Shown here: positions 47,245-56,268 of the stretch, piece after piece
Layout: each line of letters begins with the position of its first letter
How positions within the stretch are numbered: position 1 is the first letter of the stretch
Source of the DNA: Planococcus antarcticus DSM 14505
GTDB lineage: Bacteria > Bacillota > Bacilli > Bacillales_A > Planococcaceae
Length of the DNA stretch: 64,000 nucleotides
NCBI RefSeq assembly: GCF_001687565.2
Contig: NZ_CP016534.2
Span: forward strand, 1,492,501-1,556,500
Direction of reading: 5' to 3'
Translations under genes and position numbers: made by a program
Notes under the pieces: generated by a model
What the model saw: the letters and a program-made list of their open reading frames with translations, nothing else
Databases searched by the model: none
What the model was told of the DNA's origin: nothing

Positions 47245-47967
47245 GTGCGACACGTTTCTAAGTAAAAAGCTTAGACACTAGGGGAATTCCCAGGAGAACT
47301 GATTTCTTGATAGGTGGAATGATGGGGTAACGCCTTGAAATGCCTACTCTGATACTCCGACATGCCTCTTCTAAGGTTATTTTAGGAAGGTATGAAGCTC
47401 GGTGAAGTCGGCAGAGAGATACCGTAAATTAGAGAAAGCTTATGCAAGTACCTAATACGAAAGCTGTCCTGAGGTGGATGGTGTGTCCTATATGCCGGGA
47501 GTCCATAAAGTATCTATGGTTAGAATGTGCTGCACAAGCACTGACGAATCTCTGAATGTACGGGTCTAGACGTAGTTGTTACAGAAATGTGACAGGTGGC
47601 AATGCCATCGCATGTGTGGGTGAGTAAAAATCTGGCGTTATGAAAACCCATAGCTTGTTACAGGCAAGCTCAAGCATGCAGGACCATAGGAGAAACCTAA
47701 AGATAAATGTACGGATAAAGAAATCGGAACGTGGAAAGCGAAGGATGCGGAGGTATTAACCTACCTATGAAACAGTTCGGTATATAAAGGGGCAACACCT
47801 ATTAAAACTGATTTACCTTTCGTGAGAGTGGAGCTGCAGTACCTTTGAAGCCATGATAACAAGTGGTGGAGGGACAGGCTCTAGTCGGAAATTTCAAAGA
47901 CTTATAAATGCATAACAGACACAGATTCGATTATGACTAAAAGAATCACCACTTGAGAGAGGGGTTG

Positions 47968-48114
47968 ATGTCTGTGGCAAATTCACAAATCGTAAGACAT
48001 ATTAAAAAGTCCAATCTTAGAAATGCAGAGCATTTGTTAAATCCGATGACGCTTCATTGTTATCATAAAGTACCGCGATTGCAAGGTGGTACTGACCAAT
48101 ACAACGACCTCTAA
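47968..48114 (+). pseudogene. Relic of the intron-encoded protein (HNH endonuclease end)
   Basis: A 48-codon frame starts at ATG after GAGAGAGGGG. Its second half reads NPMTLHCYHKVPRLQGGTDQ, then YNDL and stop. This resembles the HNH core of group II intron proteins (LHCHHKxPxxxGGTDxYxNL). The reverse transcriptase and maturase regions are missing and the HNH is cut off before its last histidine, so no active protein is expected. It sits in domain IV, before domain V. Confidence 0.72.
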
Positions 48115-48193
48115 TTGGACGATTAGACATCCGAACGACAAGTGAGTTCTGTTAAGTTATGTAGATGAACAAAGTTTTGAAATTTTTCGATGG

Positions 48194-48228
48194 AACGCCG
48201 TGTGAGGTGAAAATCTCACGCACGGTGT
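48194..48228 (+). ncRNA. Group II intron domain V (catalytic hairpin)
   Basis: The hairpin pairs ACGCCGTG with CACGGTGT, has a two-base CG bulge and a GTGAAAAT loop. The stem base carries a CGC-type catalytic triad. Domain VI follows (AAGCT..AGCTT stem) with the branch-point A expected a few bases before the 3' splice site. Confidence 0.85.
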
Positions 48229-48278
48229 GAAGTGGGGGAAAAGCTGGAGATGACTTTCAAAAGCTTACCTATCACTAT

Positions 48279-50347
48279 ACGGTGTCACTAGTACCACCGT
48301 TATGATGACTGTATTGCAAGATTTAGGGGCCGATGTGTCCTTTATGATACCGAACCGCTTTAAGCACGGATACGGACCGAATAGCGAACTGTTTCAGCAG
48401 GCATTCGATAACGGAACCAAACTAATTGTAACTGTTGATAACGGCATTTCTGGCATGGAACAAGTCGATTTTGCCAACAGTTTAGGAATGGATGTCATCA
48501 TCAGTGATCATCACGATATCGGTGATCAGTTGCCAAATGCGTTAGCGGTTGTTCATCCGCGTCATCCAGAAGGGAATTATCCTTTCGGTGAACTTGCCGG
48601 AGTGGGTGTAGCGTTTAAAATGGCGCATGCTTTGTACGAAGAAATTCCGGATCACTTGATTGAACTGACAGCGATCGGCACTGTTGCCGATCTCGTCCCG
48701 CTCCACGGCGAAAACCGGCTGTTTGTTAAAGAAGGTCTGGCTGCGCTAATCGATTCGCCGAGTCCAGCAATCTCGGCATTATGCGAAGTGGCAGGTATCA
48801 AACAGCAAGACATTACGGAAGAGACCATCGGCTTTATGTTTGGCCCACGTATTAATGCAATCGGCCGTTTGCAAGACGCCGATCCTGCTGTCCAGATGTT
48901 CTTAACAGAAGACCCAACAGAAGCACGTTCACTAGCTTCAGGACTTGATGTTTTAAATAAAGAGCGGCAAGCGATCGTCAAGCAGATTTCAGAAGAAGCG
49001 ATGCAGCAAGTGGAGCAGCGCTATCCAAACGGTGTGCCGCGCGTGATTGTGGTGGCCCAGGAAGGCTGGAATCCTGGAGTTGTCGGCATCGTCGCATCAA
49101 AACTGACAGAGAAATTTTATCGTCCATCGATCGTGCTGTCGCTGAACCCTGAAACCGGCAAAGCGAAGGGCTCTGCCCGCAGCATTGAGGGATTTCATTT
49201 GTATAACGAGCTGGCCAAGAACCGGGACATTTTGCCTCATTTCGGCGGACATCCAATGGCAGCCGGCATGACGCTTGAGGCGTCTGTTGTGGATGATTTA
49301 CGCGAACGGCTCAATAAGCAAGCGGAAACCAGCTTGTCTGAAGAGGACCTGTTGCCGGTCATTGAAATCGACATCCCGCTCCGTCTAGATGAAATTGATA
49401 TCACAGCCATCGAATCGATGCGGTTGCTGGCGCCTTTTGGTATGGGTTTTGCCAAACCAAAGTTTTATCTTGAGGGTGTAAAAGTGGCATCTATTCGTAA
49501 AATCGGAGCAGCACAAAACCACTTGAAAATGGAGTTGACGCAGCATGTCGGATCTTTGGATGCTGTTGGCTTCGGACTCGGCCCAATCGGAGATGAGTTG
49601 ACGCCGGACGTCAAAATCGACGTCATCGGAGATTTGCAGATCAATGAATGGAACGGTCGGAAAAAACCGCAATTGATGGTGGAGGATGTCCGTACGGATC
49701 AATGGCAATTATTTGATATCCGTGGCATTCGCCAAGTGTCGCGCTGGTCGAAGCTGATTCCTCAAGAAAACCAGGTCTTCTTGGCTTTTAACGAGGATAC
49801 ACCGGCTTTATTCCAGTCATTCCTGTCGCAGTCGATCTGCACAGTTGCTCAGTTGGATAACGTGCCAGGAAATAAAGATCATCTTGTTCTGCTGGACCTG
49901 CCGGAATCGGAAGAGCAATTAGCAGCCGTGCTGGCGAAATTGAAGCCCAAGCGGATCTATGCCCATTTCCATGCCAAGGATTCGCAGTATTTTGAGCAGA
50001 TTCCGACGCGTGAACAGTTTAAATGGTTGTTCGCTTTCATCAAGAAACGTGGATCTTTCGATTTCAATAAACATTGCGACGAACTGGCAAAACACAAAGG
50101 CTGGAGGCGTGAATCAATCTTTTTCATGCTGCAGGTGTTTTTTGAACTCGGTTTTGTTACACTTAACAATGGCATTACCGAGATTGCACAATCGCCGAGC
50201 AAACAGGATTTGTCGGAAGCGCCGATTTACAAGAAGCGCGAGCAGCAGATTGCCCTAGAGCAAAAGCTTTTGTATGCATCTTATAAAGATTTAAAAGAGT
50301 GGTTCGATGCGAAAGTGTCTGCCAAGGAGGAAGAAATATGGATTTGA
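48279..50347 (+). CDS. recJ: RecJ exonuclease, 3' exon
   Basis: Continues RecJ from the second base of Asp92. It carries the remaining DHH-family motifs: [24 protein letters not shown] (the DHH), [10 protein letters not shown] and the DHHA1 motif [14 protein letters not shown] with [14 protein letters not shown]. After about residue 560 come the OB-fold and the Bacillus-type C-terminal domain. Without splicing, internal ATGs at 48302 and 48305 could start only a fragment that lacks the first metal-binding motif. The stop overlaps the apt start by 10 nt. Confidence 0.95.
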
Positions 50348-50850
50348 AGAAGTACATCACTATTGTTGAAGATTGGCCAAAACCAGGAATCCGTTTTAAG
50401 GACATCACTTCACTGATGGACGACGGAACTGCTTATAAGTATGCAACAGATCAGATTGTAGCCTACGCAAAAACAGTAAATGCTGAAATTATCGTAGGAC
50501 CGGAGGCGCGCGGATTCATCATCGGATGTCCGGTTGCCTATGCCCTTGAACTTGGCTTTGCCCCAGTCCGCAAAGAAGGAAAATTGCCCCGCGAAGTCAT
50601 TCGTGCCCAATATGGCCTTGAATACGGAACGGATGTTTTAACGATGCATAAAGACGCCATCAAACCGGGCCAACGTGTCTTAATCACCGATGACCTGCTT
50701 GCGACCGGCGGTACGATCGGTGCGACCATTAATTTGGTTGAACAGTTGGGCGGAATTGTCGTCGGCTGCGCATTTTTAATCGAATTGACGTATTTGGATG
50801 GCCGCAAAAATTTGGATGGCTATGATGTAACAACTTTAATGCAATATTAA
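50338..50850 (+). CDS. apt: Adenine phosphoribosyltransferase
   Basis: Apt salvages adenine to AMP using PRPP. The ATG after AAGGAGGAAGAA gives [18 protein letters not shown] and 170 residues, the same length as in B. subtilis; an upstream GTG-type start would add a tail read from recJ. The PRPP loop [16 protein letters not shown] is present, along with the substrate segment [10 protein letters not shown]. It overlaps recJ and precedes a terminator. Confidence 0.98.
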   Translation: MDLKKYITIVEDWPKPGIRFKDITSLMDDGTAYKYATDQIVAYAKTVNAEIIVGPEARGFIIGCPVAYALELGFAPVRKEGKLPREVIRAQYGLEYGTDVLTMHKDAIKPGQRVLITDDLLATGGTIGATINLVEQLGGIVVGCAFLIELTYLDGRKNLDGYDVTTLMQY

Positions 50851-50854
50851 TAAT

Positions 50855-50890
50855 GAATCTCTTCGCCTTTTTTGGTGAAGGGATTTTTTT
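50855..50890 (+). terminator. Terminator after apt
   Basis: AATCTCTTCGCC..GGTGAAGGGATT with TTTTTTT. Confidence 0.88.
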
Positions 50891-50944
50891 CTATCATCAA
50901 GGGTATGGACACAAGAGTGACTATATAGTGGAGGTGACTGGAAG

Positions 50945-52498
50945 ATGAAGCTGGAAAAAGAGCACAACCCCCGATTGAATGCTGCATGGATTGACCAATT
51001 GCTGAATGATCGCACACCTCTTGAAAAAATTACCCGCGAGACGGAACAATTCTTCACTGCCATTAAAAAAGATTTCGCCGTCAGCAAACACGCCAAGCGG
51101 AAAATGAACTTCACCGAAAGACTATGGTCTTTGTTTGCAGAAGAGTTTTCGCCCGAAGATGAACACAGCTTTGAGACACGAGTTACCGGCCAGCAACTTT
51201 ATCCAGCGTGGAAAGAGCGACTGGACGCTGAATACCGCAAACTCGAGTCCACCATCCAGCGCCGCGTCAATGTTCGGGATTACGGCGCTGTAGGTGACGG
51301 GAAAACAGACTGTACAGAAGCTTTTAATAAAGCGTTTGGCAAAGGGGTGGTGGAAGTCAAGGTGCCGGCAGGTATCTATATGGTGGATGGTCTGCGGCTG
51401 CCCTCCTGGACCCGTCTAATCGGTGCGGGAAAAGGGCAGACCGTTTTAAAGCTGCAGGCGAAAGCGCCTCGGAAAGCCCGTCTATTGACCAATAGTAATT
51501 ACCTGTCCGGCAACCGCAATGTTTCGGTGGAAGGGTTGACCTTGGACTGGCATGTCGAACGCCTTGGCGATATCCAAAACACCAGCGCAGGCGGCAATTA
51601 TTCCAGCTGTCTGACCTATGCACGCGTTACCTATGGTTGGGTCAAGGACGTAGAAGCGCTAAACCCGGGTCTGCATTGCTTTGATATCACGTCGCCGCTT
51701 TATAATTATGCTGGGGACGGTCTACGTGGCAAAGGCGGTAGCCGGTTTGTCTGGCTCGACGGTGTCAGCGGCTCTGGTTTTGGCGATGACGGGCTGACGA
51801 CGCATCACAGCGATTACATTTTCGTATCCAACTCGCATTTCAGCGACCCAAGCGGACGCGCGCATGATCTAGGCTTTTCCAATTCCAATGGTTTTGAAGT
51901 AGATGATGGGTCTCGTTATGTCTGGTTGAGCAATAATTCGAGTACTCGTTGTTTCGGGGGAGTCGAAATCAAAGCCCATGCCAATTCCTCGGCAGCATCA
52001 GGTGTCCATATCTCGGGTCATCTATCGGTCCACGACAACCGTTCGTTCAATTTCCGCCATATTGGCCACCACAAAAAAGACGATCCGGAATCGCAGTCTG
52101 CGTTCAATATCCTCGCGCAGCGTCTGGTGTCGATCGAACCCATCGAAACGCCTTTGTATGAAGGTTCAGCACCGCGCTGTTTGGTCGTGTCAGGCTACCG
52201 CAACGTCGCCATCAACCGTTTTCTGTTTGTCGGGGATCCGGACTATGATTACAAAAGGCAGCCAGCTGCAGCCATTCAGTACCGGGCCGGCTGCGTTTCC
52301 TTGACCAATGGGGTCATCCGGGATTTTACGACGGCAGGAGCCGACGTATCGATTGCCGGCGGCGAAGAAAGTGCCCGCAATGTCCGGGTGCAGAATCTTA
52401 TCAGTATCGGCTCTGCAGAACAGGCTGTCGCTGTAGGGAAAGGCAGTGAGCTGATCTATCTGGAGAGTGTCAGAAAGCGGAGTTCCCATCTGCTTTGA
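50945..52498 (+). CDS. Pectate-lyase-3-like parallel beta-helix protein
   Basis: A 517-residue protein. The first 105 residues are charged and helical (MKLEKEHNPRLNAAWIDQLL onward). From residue 108 the motif VNVRDYGAVGDGKTDCTEAF marks the start of a right-handed beta-helix of the Pectate_lyase_3/GH28-related type. Repeating coils follow, rich in Asn/Ser/Gly (DGVSGSGFGDDGLTTHHSDY, FVSNSHFSDPSGRAHDLGFS). No signal peptide or membrane segment is seen, so it may act in the cytoplasm or be released by lysis. Such folds bind or cut polysaccharides; the substrate here is unknown. It and the next gene interrupt the usual apt-relA adjacency. Confidence 0.78.
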   Translation: MKLEKEHNPRLNAAWIDQLLNDRTPLEKITRETEQFFTAIKKDFAVSKHAKRKMNFTERLWSLFAEEFSPEDEHSFETRVTGQQLYPAWKERLDAEYRKLESTIQRRVNVRDYGAVGDGKTDCTEAFNKAFGKGVVEVKVPAGIYMVDGLRLPSWTRLIGAGKGQTVLKLQAKAPRKARLLTNSNYLSGNRNVSVEGLTLDWHVERLGDIQNTSAGGNYSSCLTYARVTYGWVKDVEALNPGLHCFDITSPLYNYAGDGLRGKGGSRFVWLDGVSGSGFGDDGLTTHHSDYIFVSNSHFSDPSGRAHDLGFSNSNGFEVDDGSRYVWLSNNSSTRCFGGVEIKAHANSSAASGVHISGHLSVHDNRSFNFRHIGHHKKDDPESQSAFNILAQRLVSIEPIETPLYEGSAPRCLVVSGYRNVAINRFLFVGDPDYDYKRQPAAAIQYRAGCVSLTNGVIRDFTTAGADVSIAGGEESARNVRVQNLISIGSAEQAVAVGKGSELIYLESVRKRSSHLL

Positions 52499-52525
52499 AT
52501 AATAGTATAAAAAGGAGGCAATCAA

Positions 52526-53050
52526 ATGAGATTGACTGGAAAGAAAGTGCTAAGTTTTGTTCATCATGAATTCGAGGATCTGGAATTGTGGTATCCGATT
52601 TTAAGATTGCGTGAAGAAGGGGCCCAAGTAGAGCTTGCAGGAGAAGAGGCAGGCGTCGATTATATTGGCAAATATGGCGTTCCGGCGACTTCCGATTTAT
52701 CCTACGGAGAAGCGCTCGCCAAGGAATACGATGCGATTCTTGTTCCAGGAGGGTGGGCGCCGGACAAAATCCGCCGGTTTCCCGAGGTTTTGGAGCTGGT
52801 CTGCTATATGGATGACCAGAAAAAGCCCATCGGCCAAATTTGCCACGCCGGCTGGGTGCTTATTTCCGCCAATATTTTAAAAGGCCGGAAAGTTACCAGT
52901 ACGCCGGGGATAAAAGACGATATGGTCAACGCCGGCGCGGAGTGGCTGGATAAACCGGTAGTGGTCGATGGCCATCTAGTATCCAGCCAACGTCCACCTG
53001 ATCTGCCGGATTATCTCCGGGAATTTATTAAAGTGCTGGAGAAGGATTAA
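52526..53050 (+). CDS. DJ-1/PfpI family protein
   Basis: A 174-residue protein of the PfpI class, similar to B. subtilis general stress protein 18 (YfkM). The nucleophile elbow PIGQICHAGW places Cys at 106 with the following His, and the conserved Glu lies in HHEFEDLE. AILVPGGWAPDKIRRFPEV and STPGIKDDMVNAGAEW complete the pattern. Members have been called proteases, deglycases or chaperones; the real reaction is disputed. AAAAGGAGGC precedes the ATG, 27 nt after the beta-helix gene. Confidence 0.88.
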   Translation: MRLTGKKVLSFVHHEFEDLELWYPILRLREEGAQVELAGEEAGVDYIGKYGVPATSDLSYGEALAKEYDAILVPGGWAPDKIRRFPEVLELVCYMDDQKKPIGQICHAGWVLISANILKGRKVTSTPGIKDDMVNAGAEWLDKPVVVDGHLVSSQRPPDLPDYLREFIKVLEKD

Positions 53051-53130
53051 CAAAGCTTTACATTTAGCCAGTTTGTTTTTTATAATAGAAAGATATACTT
53101 TTGGAAAAATTTAAAGCAAGGTGGGCAATT

Positions 53131-55323
53131 ATGGCGAAAGATCAAGTGAGAACAGCTGAAGATGTATTCGAGATGGTTGCGTCTTATATGAATGCCGATC
53201 ATGTGAAAACAATTAAGAAGGCGTATCAGGTAGCGTACGATGCCCACATGGGACAATTCCGGAAATCGGGAGAACCGTATATTGTGCATCCGGTGCAAGT
53301 GGCCGGGATCCTCGCAGAGTTGCAGATGGATCCGGCCACTGTGGCAGCGGGCTTTTTGCATGATGTTGTGGAAGATACAGAAGTTAGCCGTGAAGACATC
53401 GTCCGTGATTTCGATGAAGAAGTTGCAATGCTGGTCGACGGCGTGACCAAATTGAGCAAGATCAAGTATTTGTCAAAAGAAGAGCAGCAGGCGGAAAATC
53501 ACCGCAAAATGTTTGTGGCGATGGCACAGGACATCCGTGTCATTCTGATCAAATTGGCTGACCGTCTACACAATCTCCGGACGCTGAAATACCAGTCTGT
53601 TGAAAAGCAGCGCATCAAAGCCAATGAAACGCTGGAGATCTTTGCCCCGATTGCGCACCGACTTGGGATAAATACCATTAAATGGGAACTGGAAGATACG
53701 GCGCTACGTTATTTGAATCCGCAGCAGTATTACCGGATCGTCAATTTGATGAAAAAGAAACGGACCGAACGGGAAGAATATTTGAATAATGTCATGAGTG
53801 AGATCCGTACACAGCTCGACGAAGTTGACATCAAGGCGGATCTTTTCGGCCGCCCAAAACACATTTACAGTATTTACCGGAAAATGGCGATACAAAACAA
53901 GCAGTTCAACGAAATCTATGATTTATTGGCTGTGCGCATTACGGTAGAAAGCATCAAGGACTGCTACGCGGTACTGGGCATCATCCATTCCACATGGAAG
54001 CCGATGCCGGGCCGTTTCAAGGATTACATCGCCATGCCGAAACAAAATTTGTACCAGTCGCTGCATACGACCGTGATTGGCCCTCAAGGTGATCCGCTCG
54101 AAGTGCAGATCCGTACGGAAGAAATGCACCGTATCGCCGAATACGGGGTGGCGGCGCACTGGGCCTATAAAGAAGGCAAAACCATCGACAAACCGAAAAG
54201 TTCAGTTGATTCACGCCTGTCGTGGTTCCGTGAAATCCTGGATTTCCAGAACGACTCCGATAATGCGGAAGAGTTCATGGAATCACTGAAATACGATCTG
54301 TTTTCCGATATGGTCTACGTCTTTTCACCAAAAGGCGACGTCATCGAAATGCCGGCTGGGTCCTGCCCAATCGATTTCGCTTACCGCGTCCATTCGGAAA
54401 TTGGCAATAAAACCATCGGCGCCAAAATAAACGGCAAAATGGCGCCACTCGATACCGAGCTTCATACGGGTGACATTGTGGAAATTTTGACGTCTAAGCA
54501 GTCATTTGGTCCGAGCCGAGATTGGCTGAAAATCGCCAAGTCAACACAGACGAAAAACAAAATCAAGCAATTTTTCAAAAAGCAGCTGCGCGAAGATCAT
54601 GTCCAAAAAGGCCGAGACATGATCGAAAAAGAAATCAAATCACAGGAATTCCCGATTAAAGAAGTGATGACCAACGAAAATATTAAGCGCGTTTGTGAAA
54701 AATTCAATTTTGCAGGCGAAGATGATATGTATGCGGCTGTAGGCTTTACCGGCATTACGGCCCAGCAGGTCGTCAACCGTCTGGCTGAAAAAATGCGCAA
54801 AAAGCGCGAGCAGGAAGAAGCACTTGAAAAAATCACCGTTGAAATGAAGTCCAATGTACCGAAAAAGCAAACCGACTCAGGTGTTATCGTCAGAGGAATT
54901 GACAACATGATGATCCGTTTGTCAAAATGCTGCAATCCGGTACCGGGCGACGATATAATTGGTTTTATTACCAAAGGCCGCGGCGTTTCAGTCCACCGCA
55001 CAGACTGCCCCAACATTCACTCTGAAGACAATGACCGACTGATTCCGGTTGAATGGGAAAACGCCGGATCGTCAGACAATAAGTCGTATCAAATCGATAT
55101 TGAAGTGCAGGCCTATGACCGCACTGGGCTAATCAATGAAGTGATGCATATGGTCAGTGAAACGAAGACGACCATTACCGCAGTGAGCGGACGGGCGGAT
55201 AAAGACAAAATCGCGACCATCAATCTGTCAATCATGATTCCGCACATCTCACACTTGAACCGTGTCGTCGAACGGATCAAATCGATTCAGGATGTTTACT
55301 CGGTTCTGCGTGTGACGAATTAA
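53131..55323 (+). CDS. relA: Bifunctional (p)ppGpp synthetase/hydrolase (Rel)
   Basis: Rel makes and degrades the alarmone (p)ppGpp. The chosen ATG gives [20 protein letters not shown] and 730 residues. The HD hydrolase domain ([28 protein letters not shown]) is intact, and the synthetase domain has [13 protein letters not shown] and [19 protein letters not shown], the Cys-rich [15 protein letters not shown] and a C-terminal ACT domain follow. The enzyme should therefore be bifunctional. The Shine-Dalgarno is AGGTGGG. A short gap with a TATAAT at about 53081 lies upstream. Confidence 0.98.
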   Translation: MAKDQVRTAEDVFEMVASYMNADHVKTIKKAYQVAYDAHMGQFRKSGEPYIVHPVQVAGILAELQMDPATVAAGFLHDVVEDTEVSREDIVRDFDEEVAMLVDGVTKLSKIKYLSKEEQQAENHRKMFVAMAQDIRVILIKLADRLHNLRTLKYQSVEKQRIKANETLEIFAPIAHRLGINTIKWELEDTALRYLNPQQYYRIVNLMKKKRTEREEYLNNVMSEIRTQLDEVDIKADLFGRPKHIYSIYRKMAIQNKQFNEIYDLLAVRITVESIKDCYAVLGIIHSTWKPMPGRFKDYIAMPKQNLYQSLHTTVIGPQGDPLEVQIRTEEMHRIAEYGVAAHWAYKEGKTIDKPKSSVDSRLSWFREILDFQNDSDNAEEFMESLKYDLFSDMVYVFSPKGDVIEMPAGSCPIDFAYRVHSEIGNKTIGAKINGKMAPLDTELHTGDIVEILTSKQSFGPSRDWLKIAKSTQTKNKIKQFFKKQLREDHVQKGRDMIEKEIKSQEFPIKEVMTNENIKRVCEKFNFAGEDDMYAAVGFTGITAQQVVNRLAEKMRKKREQEEALEKITVEMKSNVPKKQTDSGVIVRGIDNMMIRLSKCCNPVPGDDIIGFITKGRGVSVHRTDCPNIHSEDNDRLIPVEWENAGSSDNKSYQIDIEVQAYDRTGLINEVMHMVSETKTTITAVSGRADKDKIATINLSIMIPHISHLNRVVERIKSIQDVYSVLRVTN

Positions 55324-55332
55324 GGAGGCAGC

Positions 55333-55773
55333 ATGAGAGTAGTTCTGCAACGATCCAAACGAGCATCGGTGACGGTCGGTGGGGGTATAACCGGCTCCAT
55401 CAACTCTGGTTATGTGCTGCTCGTCGGCATTACCCATGAAGATACAGAAAAAGACGCCGATTATCTGGCCGGCAAGATTGCGCAGCTTCGCCTGTTCGAA
55501 GACGAAGAAGGCAAGATGAACCGGTCGATTCTCGATAACGGCGGCGAGATTCTGTCGATTTCTCAGTTCACGCTGTATGGCGACGTCAAAAAAGGTCGCC
55601 GGCCAAGCTTTATTTCAGCTGCCCGGCCAGAAACAGCTGAACCGCTTTGGCAGGCTTTTAACGAGGCATTGCGAAGTCATGGCCTAGTTGTTGAAACCGG
55701 CATCTTCGGCGCCATGATGGACGTCCAGCTGGTCAATGATGGCCCAGTGACGATTCTGGTGGAGTCTAAATAG
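55333..55773 (+). CDS. dtd: D-aminoacyl-tRNA deacylase
   Basis: Dtd removes D-amino acids (and glycine from tRNA-Ala) from mischarged tRNA. The 146-residue protein has the two family motifs: [17 protein letters not shown] and the C-terminal [11 protein letters not shown], which form the cross-subunit cis-Gly-Pro active site. The ATG follows TAAGGAGGC, 9 nt after relA, so they are co-transcribed as in B. subtilis. Confidence 0.98.
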   Translation: MRVVLQRSKRASVTVGGGITGSINSGYVLLVGITHEDTEKDADYLAGKIAQLRLFEDEEGKMNRSILDNGGEILSISQFTLYGDVKKGRRPSFISAARPETAEPLWQAFNEALRSHGLVVETGIFGAMMDVQLVNDGPVTILVESK

Positions 55774-55850
55774 AAATTTTCTGAGAAGTACAGATAAAGC
55801 AGCCTGTGCTTCTTTTTATTTTGTGCACTTATGCACGATTCCTGCGCGTT

Positions 55851-56220
55851 ATGCACGTTGGCGGCCGGATACGTTCGCCCAGCAGAAGATACGCGCGTTG
55901 GCGGCCGGATACGTTCGCCCAGCAGAAGATACGCCCGCTCAGCAGAAGATACGCACGTTGGCGGCCGGATACGTTCGCTCAGCAGAAGTTATGCACGTTG
56001 GTGGCCGGATACGCCCGCCCAGCAGAAGATACGCGCGTTGGCGGCCGGATACGTTCGCTCAGCAGAAGTTATGCACGTTGGTGGCCGGATACGCCCGCCC
56101 AGCAGAAGTCACGCACGCCGGTGGCCGGATACGCCCGCTCAGCAGAAGATACGCACGCTGGCGGCCGGATACGCCCGCTCAGCAGAAGATACGCACGCCG
56201 GTAGGGAGATACGCACCCAC
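55851..56220 (+). repeat. Tandem array of eight 40-bp units (each two 20-bp halves)
   Basis: Units begin at 55851, 55891, 55951, 55991, 56031, 56071, 56111 and 56151. A lone half unit lies at 55931-55950 and a decayed unit at 56191. The consensus halves are ACGCACGTTGGCGGCCGGAT and ACGTTCGCCCAGCAGAAGAT. Variation is mostly C/T and G/A changes. Units are contiguous with no spacers. All three plus frames are open through it, with no ribosome site and a switching frame every unit, so it is judged non-coding. Confidence 0.9.
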
Positions 56221-56235
56221 GCTAAAATTACACAG

Positions 56236-56268
56236 AAAAAAGCACGGAGAAATTCTCCGTGCTTTTTT
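56236..56268. terminator. Bidirectional terminator between dtd and the amidase
   Basis: AAAAAAGCACGGAGAATTTCTCC-type stem: AGCACGGAG..CTCCGTGCT flanked by A and T runs. It serves both converging transcripts and overlaps the amidase stop. Confidence 0.92.

Larger units (their letters stand above)
47245..48278 (+). mobile_element. Group II intron (1034 nt, lacking an intact intron-encoded protein)
   Basis: The insert starts GTGCGACACG, a canonical group II 5' end, and ends CTATCACTAT after a domain V/VI region. Removing it joins G to AC and restores codon Asp92 and the RecJ motif GDYDADGVTSTT. Domain V at 48194-48228 is a 34-nt hairpin with stem ACGCCGTG/CACGGTGT, an inner TGAG/CTCA stem, a GTGAAAAT loop and a CG bulge. 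Internal ribozyme-like segments such as GGAACGTGGAAAGC also occur. It is longer than a bare ribozyme (about 600-700 nt) but too short for a full reverse transcriptase; a relic of that protein remains. Class IIB is likely from these ends; the exact class was not determined. Confidence 0.93.

Noticed and set aside
47245..48278. IS element or simple insertion causing a recJ pseudogene
   Set aside because: No terminal inverted repeats or target duplication; exact in-frame junction with GTGCG..AT ends and domain V fits a group II intron.
55851..56220. CRISPR array
   Set aside because: The units are contiguous with no unique spacers, and no cas genes are present in the window.
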